A DNA stretch of 64,000 nt from Paracoccus sp. M683 (GCF_007096355.1 NZ_VKDF01000010.1:1-64000); one strand, 5' to 3'; positions 34,070 to 43,105 are shown, numbered from the stretch's first letter. A program made the numbers and translations. The notes: generated by a model not told the origin, from the sequence alone.

Positions 34070-35335
34070 ATGAGCGACATGATTTCCGTCACCCTTCCCG
34101 ATATCGGTGATTTCAAGGACGTGCCCGTGGTCGAATTGCTGGTCGCCCCCGGCGATCAGGTGGCCGTCGATACCCCGCTGCTGAGCGTCGAATCCGACAA
34201 GGCCACGATGGAGGTGCCAAGCCCCGCCGCCGGTATCGTCCAGACGATTTCGGTGCAGGTGGGCAGCAAGGTCTCACAAGGCTCGGCGCTGATGATGCTG
34301 AAGGCGGTCGCGGGTAAGGCCGCGCCTGCTGCGGCGCCTGCGATCGCGGCTCCGGCTCCGGCGCCAACACCCGCCCCAGCCCCGGCACCCGCACCCCCGC
34401 CGCCGCCCGCCCCGGCACCCAAAGCCACAGCCGATGGCCTGCCTGCCCATGCCACGCCCTCGGTCCGCGCCTTTGCGCGGGAGTTGGGCGTTGACCTTGG
34501 CCGCGTCACCCCCTCTGGCCCCAAGGGCCGTATCCTGCGGGAAGACGTGACCGCCCATATCAAATCCGCGCTGGCCAGCCCCGGCGGCGGCGCCACCGGC
34601 AGCCTCGGCGCGGGCCTGCCCGACTGGCCGCAGGTCGATTACGCCGCCTTTGGCCCGGTCACGCGCCAGCCGATGGGCCGCATTCCCAAAATCTCCGCCG
34701 GAAACCTGACGCGGAACTGGCTGACCATCCCGCATGTCACCAATTTCGACCGCGCCGACGTGACCGATCTGGAAGCCTTCCGCCAAGCCGCCAATGCCGA
34801 AAAGGGCGCGGCAAAGCTGACCATGACGGCCTTCCTGATCAAGGCCTCGGCCGTCGCGCTGCGCGCCCATCCGCGTTTCAACGCCTCGCTGGACGGCGAT
34901 GATCTGGTCATGAAGGATTACGTCCATATCGGTTTCGCCGCCGATACGCCGAACGGGCTGATGGTGCCGGTGATCCGTGATTGCGACAAGAAGGGCGTGC
35001 GCGAGATTGCCGCCGAGATGGCCGCGAAGGCGCAGGCCGCGCGGGATGGTAAGCTGCCGGGCACCGATATGCGGGGCGGCTGCTTCTCGGTCTCGTCGCT
35101 TGGCGGGGTCGGGGGGACTGGCTTCACCCCGATCATCAACGCCCCCGAAGTGGCCATTCTGGGCGCGGGCCGTTCGTCAATCGAGGCGGTCTGGGACGGC
35201 ATGGCCTTCCAGCCGCGCGACGTGATGCCGCTGAGCCTGTCATGGGATCACCGCGTCGTCGATGGCGTCGCCGCCGCGCGCTTCCTTGGCCAGATCGCGG
35301 CCCTGATGGCGGATTTCCGCCGCGCCATCCTGTGA
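34070..35335 (+). CDS. aceF: Dihydrolipoamide acetyltransferase (E2) of pyruvate dehydrogenase
   Basis: 421 aa. One lipoyl domain (1-80) has the lipoylated Lys in VESDKATMEVPSP. A very Ala/Pro-rich linker (about 85-122) precedes a peripheral-subunit-binding domain (HATPSVRAFARELGVDLGRV, then TPSGPKGRILREDV). The catalytic acetyltransferase domain ends with the active-site LSWDHRVVDG. E. coli E2 carries three lipoyl domains; here there is one, and a further lipoyl domain is found on the E3 subunit encoded next. Confidence 0.95.
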   Translation: MSDMISVTLPDIGDFKDVPVVELLVAPGDQVAVDTPLLSVESDKATMEVPSPAAGIVQTISVQVGSKVSQGSALMMLKAVAGKAAPAAAPAIAAPAPAPTPAPAPAPAPPPPPAPAPKATADGLPAHATPSVRAFARELGVDLGRVTPSGPKGRILREDVTAHIKSALASPGGGATGSLGAGLPDWPQVDYAAFGPVTRQPMGRIPKISAGNLTRNWLTIPHVTNFDRADVTDLEAFRQAANAEKGAAKLTMTAFLIKASAVALRAHPRFNASLDGDDLVMKDYVHIGFAADTPNGLMVPVIRDCDKKGVREIAAEMAAKAQAARDGKLPGTDMRGGCFSVSSLGGVGGTGFTPIINAPEVAILGAGRSSIEAVWDGMAFQPRDVMPLSLSWDHRVVDGVAAARFLGQIAALMADFRRAIL

Positions 35336-35343
35336 GGTCCGAG

Positions 35344-37041
35344 ATGCAGACAGACTTGCGCATTCCCGATATCGGGGATCTGAAGGACGTGCCCGTGGTC
35401 GAGGTCCTGATCGCCCCCGGCGACAGCGTCGAGGCAGGCCAGACCCTGATCCTGATCGAATCCGACAAGGCCACGCTGGACGTTCCCGCCGACGCCGCCG
35501 GCAAGGTCGCCGAGGTGCTGGTCAAGCCCGGCGACACCGTTTCGGCGGGCAGCGTGATCGTCCGGATCGAGGCGGCAGGGGCGACAGAACCCGCGCCCAC
35601 ACCCACACCCACACCCGCGCCCGTCGCCGCCTCGGTCGCGGCCGAAACCCCAACGGATGCCGTTGATCTGGTGGTCATCGGCGCCGGTCCGGGCGGTTAT
35701 TCCGCCGCCTTCCGCGCCGCCGATCTGGGCCTTCGCGTGGCGCTGATCGAGCGGCATCCGACCCTTGGCGGCGTTTGCCTGAACGTGGGCTGCATTCCGT
35801 CGAAGGCGCTGCTGCATCTGGCCGCCGGCCTGCGCGAGACGACCGCGCTGGCCGCCCATGGCATCCGCTTCGGCACACCGGAAATAGATATGGACGCCAT
35901 CCGCGCCCATAAATCCGGCGTCGTGAACAGGCTGACGCAGGGCCTGAACGGGCTGGCCAAGGCGCGCAAGGTCAAGGTGATCCATGGCGAGGCGCGGTTC
36001 ACCGGCCCGAACGCCCTGAGCGTCACGCGCGAGGATGGCAGCGAGGCCGTGGCCTTCAAGCAGGCCATCATCGCCACTGGCTCGCAACCGGTGCGGCTGC
36101 CGATGCTGCCCGATGATCCGCGCATCGTGACCTCGACCGGGGCGCTGGCGTTGCCCTTTGTCCCTGACCGGATGCTGATCATCGGCGGCGGCATCATCGG
36201 GTTGGAGCTGGCCACGGTCTATGCCGCCCTTGGCGCCACGGTCGAGATTGCCGAACTGGCCGACAAGCTGATCCCCGGATCGGATCGGCAGGCGGTGAAG
36301 ATCTGGCAATCGGCCAATCCCGACCTGTCCGGCGGGATCATGCTGGACACGCGGGTCGAGGCCGCGACGGCTGGCCCGGACGGCATCACCGTCACGCTGG
36401 CCGGCGCCCATGCGGGCCAGCGCCGCTATGATCTGGTGCTGCAATCGGTGGGTCGGGTGCCGACGCCTGCCGCAAGCCTTGGTCTGGATGCGACGGGCAT
36501 TGCCCCGGACGCGCGCGGTTTCATCCCGGTTGACAGCCAGATGCGAACCGGTGTGCCGCATATCTTCGCCATCGGCGACATCATCGGCGGCCCGATGCTG
36601 GCCCATAAGGCCGTGCATGAAGGCCATGTCGCGGCCGAGGCCGCCGCCGGACACAAGGCGCATATGGACGCGCTGGTCATCCCCTCGGTCGCCTATACCA
36701 ACCCGGAAATTGCCTGGGTCGGCCTGACCACCGATCAGGCCAAGGCCGAGGGCCGTAACATTCAGACGGCCGATTTCCCCTGGGCGGCCTCGGGCAGGGC
36801 GCTGGCCAATGGCGATGGGCGCGGGATGACGCGGCTGATCTTCGACCCTGATACCCGGCGGATTCTTGGTGGCACCATCGTTGGCGCCAGTGCAGGTGAT
36901 CTGATTGGCGAGGTTTGTCTGGCCATCGAGATGGGTGCTGATGCCGAGGATATCGCCCGGACGATCCATCCCCATCCGACCATGACCGAAAGCATCGGCA
37001 TGGCTGCGGAAGTCGCCCTGGGAACCATAACCGACCTGTGA
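35344..37041 (+). CDS. lpdA: Dihydrolipoyl dehydrogenase (E3) with N-terminal lipoyl domain
   Basis: 565 aa. Residues 1-80 form a lipoyl domain (LRIPDIGDLKDVPVVEVLIA, lipoyl Lys in IESDKATLDVPAD), joined by a TPTPTPTPAPV linker to a full E3 enzyme. FAD motif VVIGAGPGGYSAAFRAADLG, redox disulphide GGVCLNVGCIPSKALL, NAD motif IIGGGIIGLELATVYAALGA and the C-terminal His base HPHPTMTES are all present. It reoxidises dihydrolipoamide with NAD. The ATG at 35344 is the start; upstream codons lie inside aceF. The lipoyl extension resembles E2's own lipoyl domain and probably arose by duplication. Confidence 0.95.
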   Translation: MQTDLRIPDIGDLKDVPVVEVLIAPGDSVEAGQTLILIESDKATLDVPADAAGKVAEVLVKPGDTVSAGSVIVRIEAAGATEPAPTPTPTPAPVAASVAAETPTDAVDLVVIGAGPGGYSAAFRAADLGLRVALIERHPTLGGVCLNVGCIPSKALLHLAAGLRETTALAAHGIRFGTPEIDMDAIRAHKSGVVNRLTQGLNGLAKARKVKVIHGEARFTGPNALSVTREDGSEAVAFKQAIIATGSQPVRLPMLPDDPRIVTSTGALALPFVPDRMLIIGGGIIGLELATVYAALGATVEIAELADKLIPGSDRQAVKIWQSANPDLSGGIMLDTRVEAATAGPDGITVTLAGAHAGQRRYDLVLQSVGRVPTPAASLGLDATGIAPDARGFIPVDSQMRTGVPHIFAIGDIIGGPMLAHKAVHEGHVAAEAAAGHKAHMDALVIPSVAYTNPEIAWVGLTTDQAKAEGRNIQTADFPWAASGRALANGDGRGMTRLIFDPDTRRILGGTIVGASAGDLIGEVCLAIEMGADAEDIARTIHPHPTMTESIGMAAEVALGTITDL

Positions 37042-37054
37042 TTGCCGCCCGGCG

Positions 37055-37708
37055 TCACAGGCCGCCGGGATAGGCCCCGTCGTGGAAACCGATTTCCAGC
37101 CGCTGCACCTGTGCAAAGATCTTGCTGGCGGCGGCTTGTTCGTCGGGCGTCATCTGCTGGCCCAGCTTGTCCAGCCGGTCGCGCAACCATTCTGCCTGCG
37201 CGCCAAAATCGGGGTCCGCGTGTAGCGCGATCCAGTCGCGCAGCATCGGGTCCGTCAGGGGCGCGTTCTGAACGGCGCTGCACCAGGTCCAATACATCCA
37301 TTCCGCCGCGAACATTGCGGTGATGATCTGGGCAAAGCTGCCCTCGCGGGCGATGGTCAGCATGCCCTGGCGAAAGCCTGCGACCTTGGGCAGGGCCTGC
37401 AATGCCGGGTCGGGGGCGATGGCGCGGCGGGCGAAGGCCGCCTCGAAGTATGGCATCTGCTCATTGGCCAGCGCGTCCAGCGAGGCGATCAGCCGGCGGC
37501 GGTCACCCATGTCATCGGTCCGGGCCACGGCATAGGCAAAGATGGCGATGGCGGTTTCGACGAAGGCCCCCTCGATCAGCAGGTAACGGTCGAATACGGC
37601 GTCGGGCAGCCGGTCGGCCGCGATATCCTGCACGAAACGGTGGTTCACCATCGCCTGAAACACAGCGTCGTTTTCGGCCAGAATCCGGTCGGTCAGCCGA
37701 TCAGCCAT
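37055..37708 (-). CDS. TenA-family protein (thiaminase II-like)
   Basis: 217 aa all-helical TenA/THI-4 protein. Family features: HRFVQDIAADRLPDAVFDRY (23-42), FVETAIAIFAYAVART, ANEQMPYFEAAF and the C-terminal RLEIGFHDGAY with the conserved Glu. The position of the catalytic Cys of classical TenA (in LLPC) reads AAEWMY here, so it belongs to the Cys-lacking TenA_E-like group. It could salvage aminopyrimidine or an unrelated amine. Its start overlaps the BtpA-like gene's stop by 8 bases, so its function is tied to that enzyme rather than to thiamine synthesis genes, none of which are nearby. Confidence 0.85.
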   Translation of the reverse strand: MADRLTDRILAENDAVFQAMVNHRFVQDIAADRLPDAVFDRYLLIEGAFVETAIAIFAYAVARTDDMGDRRRLIASLDALANEQMPYFEAAFARRAIAPDPALQALPKVAGFRQGMLTIAREGSFAQIITAMFAAEWMYWTWCSAVQNAPLTDPMLRDWIALHADPDFGAQAEWLRDRLDKLGQQMTPDEQAAASKIFAQVQRLEIGFHDGAYPGGL

Positions 37709-38543
37709 CCAGCCCCTCCGCTGCGGCGGCGACGAAACGGCGCACGCGGTCGGGATCGACCGGGTTCCACCAGACGCCCCCCTGTTTCAGCGACGAGGCG
37801 ACGATGACGCCATTGGTGCGCTTCAGGATTTCCACGATATTGTCCTCGGTCACGCCTGACCCCACCAGCAAAGGCAGATGGGTGGCGCTGCCGATTTCCT
37901 CGATCTCGTCAATGGTGGCGCTGTTGCCGGTGCGCTGGCCGGTGGCGATGATGCAATCGCTGTCGAAAAAGGCCAGATCGCGGGTCAGTTCGGGGATGGA
38001 ACGATCCGCCACGATGGCGTGGCTGCCATGCTTGACATGGGCATCGGTGAAAATTCGTACCCGTTCTGCGCGCAGCAGGGACCGATAGCGCAGGGCCTCG
38101 GCGGCGCGGCCCTCGATAAAGCCCTCATTGGCGACATAGGCATTGGCCCATTGGTTCACGCGGATGAAATCGGCGCCACCGGCGACGGCCACAGCAAGCG
38201 CCGGCAGGGGGGCGTTGGCCAGCACGTTGATGCCAAGCGGCACATCAAAGGCCTGCCGGATGCGGTCGGCCACGACCGACATGAAGGCGGGGGTTTCCGG
38301 GCCGATATCCTCGGGTTTGGAAAAGGGAATGTCGCCATGGTTTTCGACGATCAGGCCGTGCAGGCCGCCGGCGATCAGCTTTTCGGCATCGCGCATGCAG
38401 GCGTCATAGATCGCGCTCGGCGTTTCGCCGCGATAACGGGGCGCGCCGGGGAAGGGCGGGCAATGGATCATGCCGATCAATGCCTTGTCCCGTCCGAAGA
38501 TATCTTTTATCGCGCCCGAGGCTCGGTCCGAGATAAGCTGCAT
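37701..38543 (-). CDS. BtpA/SgcQ-family TIM-barrel protein
   Basis: 280 aa. Starts with IFGRDKALIGMIHCPPFPGA (14-33), the BtpA/SgcQ signature, followed by GLHGLIVENHGDIPFSKPED, GADFIRVNQWANAYVANEGF and LPLLVGSGVTEDNIVEILKR with a phosphate-binding Gly region. SgcQ-like members are carried in sugar catabolic clusters; BtpA itself affects photosystem I in cyanobacteria. The enzymatic reaction is not established to my knowledge. The ATG at 38543 is preceded by GAAAGG. It is divergent from the ribokinase-like gene with only 33 bases between start codons. Confidence 0.87.
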   Translation of the reverse strand: MQLISDRASGAIKDIFGRDKALIGMIHCPPFPGAPRYRGETPSAIYDACMRDAEKLIAGGLHGLIVENHGDIPFSKPEDIGPETPAFMSVVADRIRQAFDVPLGINVLANAPLPALAVAVAGGADFIRVNQWANAYVANEGFIEGRAAEALRYRSLLRAERVRIFTDAHVKHGSHAIVADRSIPELTRDLAFFDSDCIIATGQRTGNSATIDEIEEIGSATHLPLLVGSGVTEDNIVEILKRTNGVIVASSLKQGGVWWNPVDPDRVRRFVAAAAEGLDG

Positions 38544-38576
38544 GTCATGACCTTTCGGATGGGGGGGTGAAGCCGG

Positions 38577-39455
38577 ATGAAAGCCTTTGTCATTGGCAAT
38601 GTCGCCTTGGACGAGACCGTTGCCATAGACGATTTTCCGCGCGCGGGGGCGTCCATTTTCGGGGCGCAGTTGTCGCGTGATCTTGGGGGCAAGGGCGCCA
38701 ACCAGGCCATCGCCATGGCGCGGACGGGGCTGGATTGCCAATTGGTCGCCGCCATCGGACGGGATGCGCGAGGCGAGGATATCGCCGCGCGGCTTGCGGT
38801 CGAGGCGCTGCCGGCCGATCTGATCTTGCTGGACGGGGTGGCCACGGATTTTTCCATGATCCTGATGGCCAGCATCGGCGAAAACGCGGTCATCACCACA
38901 CGAGAGGCGGCCGCAGCGTTGACGCCCCAACAGGCGCGGCTGGCGCTGACGCCTGCGCAACCGGGCGATCTGTTGGCGATGCAGGGCAATCTGTCGATCG
39001 AGACCACGCGGGCGGCACTGATGGCGGCGCGCGAGGCGGGGCTGATGTCGGCGCTGAACCCTTCGCCGCTGCAACCGGTCTTTGCGACGCTTTGGCCGCT
39101 GGTCGATACCGCCTTTGTCAATGAAGGCGAGGCCGAGGCCCTGGGCGGTGTCGATGCGTTGCTGATGGCCGGCGCGGGCCAGGTGGTGCTGACCCTTGGC
39201 GGGCGCGGCGCGGCGCTGATCCGGCGGGGCGAGACGGTGCAGGTGCCGGCGCGGACCGCGCAGGTCGTCGACACCACCGGCGCGGGCGATTGCTTCATGG
39301 CCGTCGCGCTGGCCTCGGCGGGGTTGCGCGGGGTGGGGCTGGATGCCCGCGCATTGGCCCACGGGGCGGCCGCAGCCGCCCATACGGTCGCACGGGCGGG
39401 AACGGTGGCCGCTTTCCCGGATCGCGCCGGCATGGCCGCGATCCTGTCGGCCTGA
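38577..39455 (+). CDS. Ribokinase-like PfkB-family carbohydrate kinase
   Basis: 292 aa. GAQLSRDLGGKGANQAIAMA (29-48) is the ribokinase substrate-site signature, and VVDTTGAGDCFMAVALASAG near 230 is the PfkB ATP/anion-hole motif with the catalytic Asp in GAGD. It phosphorylates a sugar or nucleoside, probably the ligand of the ABC importer at 41.3-44.0 kb. It lies on the opposite strand to the rest of the locus, squeezed between the divergent BtpA-like gene and the convergent amidotransferase-like gene (9-base gap). Confidence 0.92.
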   Translation: MKAFVIGNVALDETVAIDDFPRAGASIFGAQLSRDLGGKGANQAIAMARTGLDCQLVAAIGRDARGEDIAARLAVEALPADLILLDGVATDFSMILMASIGENAVITTREAAAALTPQQARLALTPAQPGDLLAMQGNLSIETTRAALMAAREAGLMSALNPSPLQPVFATLWPLVDTAFVNEGEAEALGGVDALLMAGAGQVVLTLGGRGAALIRRGETVQVPARTAQVVDTTGAGDCFMAVALASAGLRGVGLDARALAHGAAAAAHTVARAGTVAAFPDRAGMAAILSA

Positions 39456-39464
39456 ATCTGGCGC

Positions 39465-40229
39465 TCAGCGGGCGACAAGCCAGCCCAGCACATTCCGCCA
39501 CAGCCGCGTATAGCCGTCCCATGCGCAAAACTCGGGCGATAGCCAATGTGGCGCGATATCCGAGGTCCATGCCGCGGTGCGCCCCTTGCCATGCTGACCC
39601 AAGACCAGCAGCGGATAGCCGCCCTGATCCTCGGGCAGTCGGGCAACAACCGTGGTGCCATCGCGCGCCACGACCTCGTTCACGCCAAGGATCGGCGGCC
39701 AGGCCGTGCCCGTCAGCCCCGCCATCACCGGATGATCTGGCAGCAGAATGTCGGCGACGGCGCCCTCGGGGATCTCGACCCGGTCATCCCAGGGATGGCA
39801 GGTGACGGGCAGCACGTCCTCGACCGCCGTATTGCGCCAGCGGGCCTTGCCGTCGATCCCCTGGAACGAGAAATAGCCGCCCATCATGATCAGGTTGCCG
39901 CCCTGGGCGACCCAGTCCTTCATCATCCGCAGCCGGTTCGGCACGCATTGCGAGCGCAGCCAGACATCGGGTGGCAACAGGAAGGTATTGGCGCCGATAT
40001 CGGACAGGATGATCACGTCATATTCGGCCAGCCCGCCGATTTCGAAGGGAAAGCCCTCGGCCGCGTCATGGGCGGTCATGTAGTCCAGATGGAAATCGCT
40101 GCCCGCCAGCGCATCCAGCAACGGCTTTGCGCCGGACATGAAGCGGACCGAGCCGAACTGGTCAAAGCCCTTGTAGTGGGTTTCCGATGTGGTCCAGCTT
40201 TCGCCGACCAGCAGCACCTTGAAACTCAT
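39465..40229 (-). CDS. Glutamine-amidotransferase-like (class I GATase/ThuA-like fold) protein
   Basis: 254 aa. KVLLVGESWTTSETHYKGFD at the start, YDVIILSDIGANTFLLPPDV near 78-97 and GGNLIMMGGYFSFQGIDGKA near 120-140 are typical of a cytoplasmic GATase-1-like family found with sugar ABC transporters. The usual nucleophile elbow position shows no obvious Cys, so amidotransferase activity is doubtful and hydrolase or binding activity is possible. AAGGAC lies upstream of ATG 40229. It is the last gene of the LacI-ABC-PTE operon. Confidence 0.75.
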   Translation of the reverse strand: MSFKVLLVGESWTTSETHYKGFDQFGSVRFMSGAKPLLDALAGSDFHLDYMTAHDAAEGFPFEIGGLAEYDVIILSDIGANTFLLPPDVWLRSQCVPNRLRMMKDWVAQGGNLIMMGGYFSFQGIDGKARWRNTAVEDVLPVTCHPWDDRVEIPEGAVADILLPDHPVMAGLTGTAWPPILGVNEVVARDGTTVVARLPEDQGGYPLLVLGQHGKGRTAAWTSDIAPHWLSPEFCAWDGYTRLWRNVLGWLVAR

Positions 40230-40251
40230 GATCTTGTCCTTTGTCTTTGGG

Positions 40252-41316
40252 TCAGGCCGTCGCATCGAAGACGCGGCGAGGATTGGTCACCATCAGGGCT
40301 TTCAGCGCTTCGGGCGCGATGCCGTGGCGTGCAAGGCGGGGCAGGAAATGCCGGGTCACGAAAGCATAGCCATTGCCGCCATAGCGGGTCAGCATCATCT
40401 TTATGAACACGTCCTGCGACAGCAGGATCCGGTCCAGAAAGCCGTGATCGGCGAGGTTCACGATGGCACGCGCCGCCTCGTCGTCCGAGGGGCATTGCAC
40501 GCCCTGATCGGCATAGAAGAAATCCATCCCGATCATGTCGAATTCAATAAAGGCCCCCCGCTGCGCCAGCGTCGCCTGATAGACCGGGTCGCCATGCGAG
40601 GGGTTCATATGGCACAGCACCGTGTGGCGCAGATCGGCGCCTTCTTCCTCGACAATATCCAGCACCCGGTGGCCAAGCCGGAACCACGCGGGCAGATGCA
40701 CCATCAGCGGCAGTCCGGTGCGGACCTGCGCCCGCGCCGCGCCGCGCAGGGATTTTTCCTCATCCGCCGTGAAGTCGGAGGAAACGCCGATCTCGCCGAT
40801 CAGCCCGATCCGCGCGTCGGTGCCATCGGTGCCGGTCAGCGCCTCGGCCACGATTTCATCGGCGATGTCGTCAGCGGACAGCCGGCCGACATGTTCGGGC
40901 ATGGAACTTGCCAGATAATAGCCCGCCCCCATGACGATCTGCACCCCGGTTTCCGCCGCGATGCGCCGCAGCGCCACAGGATTGCGGCCGATGCCGCGAC
41001 AGGTGGGGTCGACGATGGTTTGCCCACCCGCCCCGGCGAATTGCGCTACCTCGGCAATGGCCAGATCCAGATCGTCCAGCGCGATATTGTGCTTGTTGAC
41101 GAAGGGATCCTGACGCAGCTCCGACAGGATCTCGATACTGACCGGTGCATCGGCCAGATGCTGACGTTCGGGTTCCTTCGGCGGGTTCCACCAGCATCGG
41201 CAGTCGTTTTGCAGATGTTCATGCATCAGTGTATGGCCAAGCCGGGCCGAGGGGACCGGTCCGGTCACGGTCATCACCTGACCGGACCGAATGTGGCAGG
41301 GGGAAAGCTCGCTCAT
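40252..41316 (-). CDS. Phosphotriesterase-family metal-dependent hydrolase
   Basis: 354 aa TIM barrel. Metal ligands: HTLMHEH (HxH, about 28-34), Glu of GLIGEIGVSS as bridging ligand (as in Php, instead of carbamylated Lys), His of MVHLPAWF, His of CHMNPSHGDPV, and Asp of LLSQDVF. Php/lactonase-like members open lactones or hydrolyse phosphorylated sugars. The start overlaps the permease stop by 4 bases. Its place between a sugar importer and the amidotransferase-like gene suggests sugar-lactone or glycoside chemistry. The same frame runs on into the permease gene but is not coding there. Confidence 0.9.
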   Translation of the reverse strand: MSELSPCHIRSGQVMTVTGPVPSARLGHTLMHEHLQNDCRCWWNPPKEPERQHLADAPVSIEILSELRQDPFVNKHNIALDDLDLAIAEVAQFAGAGGQTIVDPTCRGIGRNPVALRRIAAETGVQIVMGAGYYLASSMPEHVGRLSADDIADEIVAEALTGTDGTDARIGLIGEIGVSSDFTADEEKSLRGAARAQVRTGLPLMVHLPAWFRLGHRVLDIVEEEGADLRHTVLCHMNPSHGDPVYQATLAQRGAFIEFDMIGMDFFYADQGVQCPSDDEAARAIVNLADHGFLDRILLSQDVFIKMMLTRYGGNGYAFVTRHFLPRLARHGIAPEALKALMVTNPRRVFDATA

Positions 41317-42317
41317 GCAGCCTTCCTTTTGCCAAAGCGCCAGTTGCGGTCGAACAGCCGGGTGTTCATCCAGATGGCGATCAGGATGATCGTGCCGGTC
41401 ACGATCTGGGTGAAGAAGGGCGAGATATGCATCAGGATCAGCCCGTTGCCGATCACTGCAATGGTCATCGTGCCCAGCACCGTCCCCAGCATCGAGGCCT
41501 TGCCACCCATCAACGAGGTGCCCCCCAGCACCACGGCGGCGATCACCTGCAATTCGAACCCCTGCGCCGCATTGGACGAGCCCGAGCCAAGCCGCGCCGC
41601 GATCAGGATGCCCGCCACCGCGCAGGCCAGCCCCGAGACGACATAGACCGAGGCCAGCACCCGCTTGGCCGGCATGCCGACGCGACGCGCGGCCTCCATG
41701 TTCGAGCCGACGGCGATGACCTGCCGGCCGTATTGGGTGCGCAGCATGACCACAAAGCCAAGAACCGCGATGGCCACGGCAATGACCGCCGGCACGGGAA
41801 TCCCGGCGATGGTGCCCCGACCCAGCCAGAAAAAGCCCGGCACGTCGCGGATCGGGATAGAATAGCCCTCGGTCAGATACAGGGCCACGCCGCGCAGGAT
41901 CGACAGGCCCGCCAGCGTGACGATAAAGGCCGGGATGCCCTGATAGGCGATGAACCAGCCCTGCACCGCGCCGATGCAGGCCCCCACCACCAGCATCAGC
42001 AGCACCGCCGCCGGCCAGCCCAGCCCCGCCGCCATGACGATGGCCGCAAGCGCGTTGATCAGCGCCACCATCGAGCCGACCGACAGGTCGATGCCCGCCG
42101 TGGTGATCACCAGCGTCATGGCTACGGCCACGATCAGGATCGGCGCCGCCTGCCGCAGCACGTTCAGGATGTTGCCAATGCTGAGAAAGGTCGAGCTGAA
42201 GCTGCCAAAGAACAGCACGCAAAGCGCAAAGAACAGCGCGATGGACAGAACCTGCGCGTGATCGGCGATGAAATCGGCCAGTTTCGATCCGGCCTGCCGC
42301 TCGGTATAGGTGGCCAT
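41313..42317 (-). CDS. Ribose-type sugar ABC transporter permease
   Basis: 334 aa of the RbsC family. Hydrophobic throughout with about 8-10 helices, beginning ADFIADHAQVLSIALFFALC. AGIDLSVGSMVALINALAAI near 104-123 is the RbsC signature, and QGFELQVIAAVVLGGTSLMG near 270 is the conserved EAA-like loop region. It works as a homodimer with the ATPase encoded just upstream (1-base overlap) and ends in an ATGA overlap with the phosphotriesterase gene. Confidence 0.93.
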   Translation of the reverse strand: MATYTERQAGSKLADFIADHAQVLSIALFFALCVLFFGSFSSTFLSIGNILNVLRQAAPILIVAVAMTLVITTAGIDLSVGSMVALINALAAIVMAAGLGWPAAVLLMLVVGACIGAVQGWFIAYQGIPAFIVTLAGLSILRGVALYLTEGYSIPIRDVPGFFWLGRGTIAGIPVPAVIAVAIAVLGFVVMLRTQYGRQVIAVGSNMEAARRVGMPAKRVLASVYVVSGLACAVAGILIAARLGSGSSNAAQGFELQVIAAVVLGGTSLMGGKASMLGTVLGTMTIAVIGNGLILMHISPFFTQIVTGTIILIAIWMNTRLFDRNWRFGKRKAA

Positions 42318-43105
42318 CAGTGCCCCTCCTTTCCGACGATGAGATCGACAAGTTCCTGAAGGTCGGTCTCGTCCATGTTGCGTTCGGCGACCTTGGTGCC
42401 CTCGTACATGACGGCGACACGGTCGCAGACCCGGAACAGATCCTGCATCCGGTGCGTGATCAGCACCACCGCCACGCCCCGCGCCTTGACCCGGTTGATC
42501 AGGGCCAGAACCGCCTCGACCTCGGCCACGGCCAGCGCCGAGGTCGGCTCGTCCATGATCAGCACCTTGGGCTGGAAACTGGCGGCGCGGGCGATGGCGA
42601 TGGCCTGACGCTGGCCGCCCGACAGTTTCTCTACCTTGGCGGTCAGGCGCGGAATGCGGATTTCCAGCGCGGCGAGCATCTTTTCGGCCTCGGCCAGCAT
42701 GCGGGTCTGATCAAGAAACGGCCCGCGTTTCAGTTCGCGGCCCAGGAACAGGTTGCCCACCACATCGACATGATCGCAAAGCGACAGGTCCTGATAGACC
42801 ATCTCGATCCCCAGGCTGCGCGCCTCGGACGGCGTGGAAAAGCGGACGGGCCGGCCCTCCATGCTGATGGTGCCCTCGTCGGGGATATAGGTCCCGGCCA
42901 TGACCTTGGACACCGTGGATTTGCCCGCCGCATTGTCGCCGATCAGGCCCAGACATTCGCCGCCACGGATGTCCAGATCGACACCGCGCAGCGCCTGATG
43001 CGAGCCGAAGGTCTTGGCTATGCCGCGCAGGCGAAGGATCGGGTCGGCCGGAAGGGGGGTAGCCCCCCTTTCGGCCTGCGCTGGCTGCTGGATGGCCGCC
43101 GTCAT
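42317..43105 (-). CDS. Sugar ABC transporter ATP-binding protein (single ABC domain)
   Basis: 262 aa. Walker A GLIGDNAAGKSTVSKVMAG near 54, Q-loop MVYQDLSLCDHVDVVGN, signature EKLSGGQRQAIAIARA near 160, Walker B VLIMDEPTSALAVAE. The D-loop and switch His (LITHRMQD) are present. RbsA-type proteins normally have two fused ABC domains (about 500 aa); this one has a single domain, as in the FrcA/XylG-like short class, so it must dimerise. An 8-bp G6/C6 hairpin lies within codons 12-18. Confidence 0.92.
   Translation of the reverse strand: MTAAIQQPAQAERGATPLPADPILRLRGIAKTFGSHQALRGVDLDIRGGECLGLIGDNAAGKSTVSKVMAGTYIPDEGTISMEGRPVRFSTPSEARSLGIEMVYQDLSLCDHVDVVGNLFLGRELKRGPFLDQTRMLAEAEKMLAALEIRIPRLTAKVEKLSGGQRQAIAIARAASFQPKVLIMDEPTSALAVAEVEAVLALINRVKARGVAVVLITHRMQDLFRVCDRVAVMYEGTKVAERNMDETDLQELVDLIVGKEGH
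43052..43070 (-). repeat. Strong hairpin inside the start of the sugar ATPase gene
   Basis: AAGGGGGG (43052-43059) and CCCCCCTT (43063-43070) form a perfect 8-bp stem around a 3-base loop. It sits 35-54 bases into the ATPase coding region, just after the overlap with the binding protein gene. It may lower ATPase/permease output relative to the binding protein, a job normally done by intergenic hairpins. Confidence 0.7.

Noticed and set aside
35248..37116. 622-codon open frame antisense to lpdA
   Set aside because: Antisense to an unambiguous E3 enzyme; the product is compositionally odd and lacks a ribosome site.
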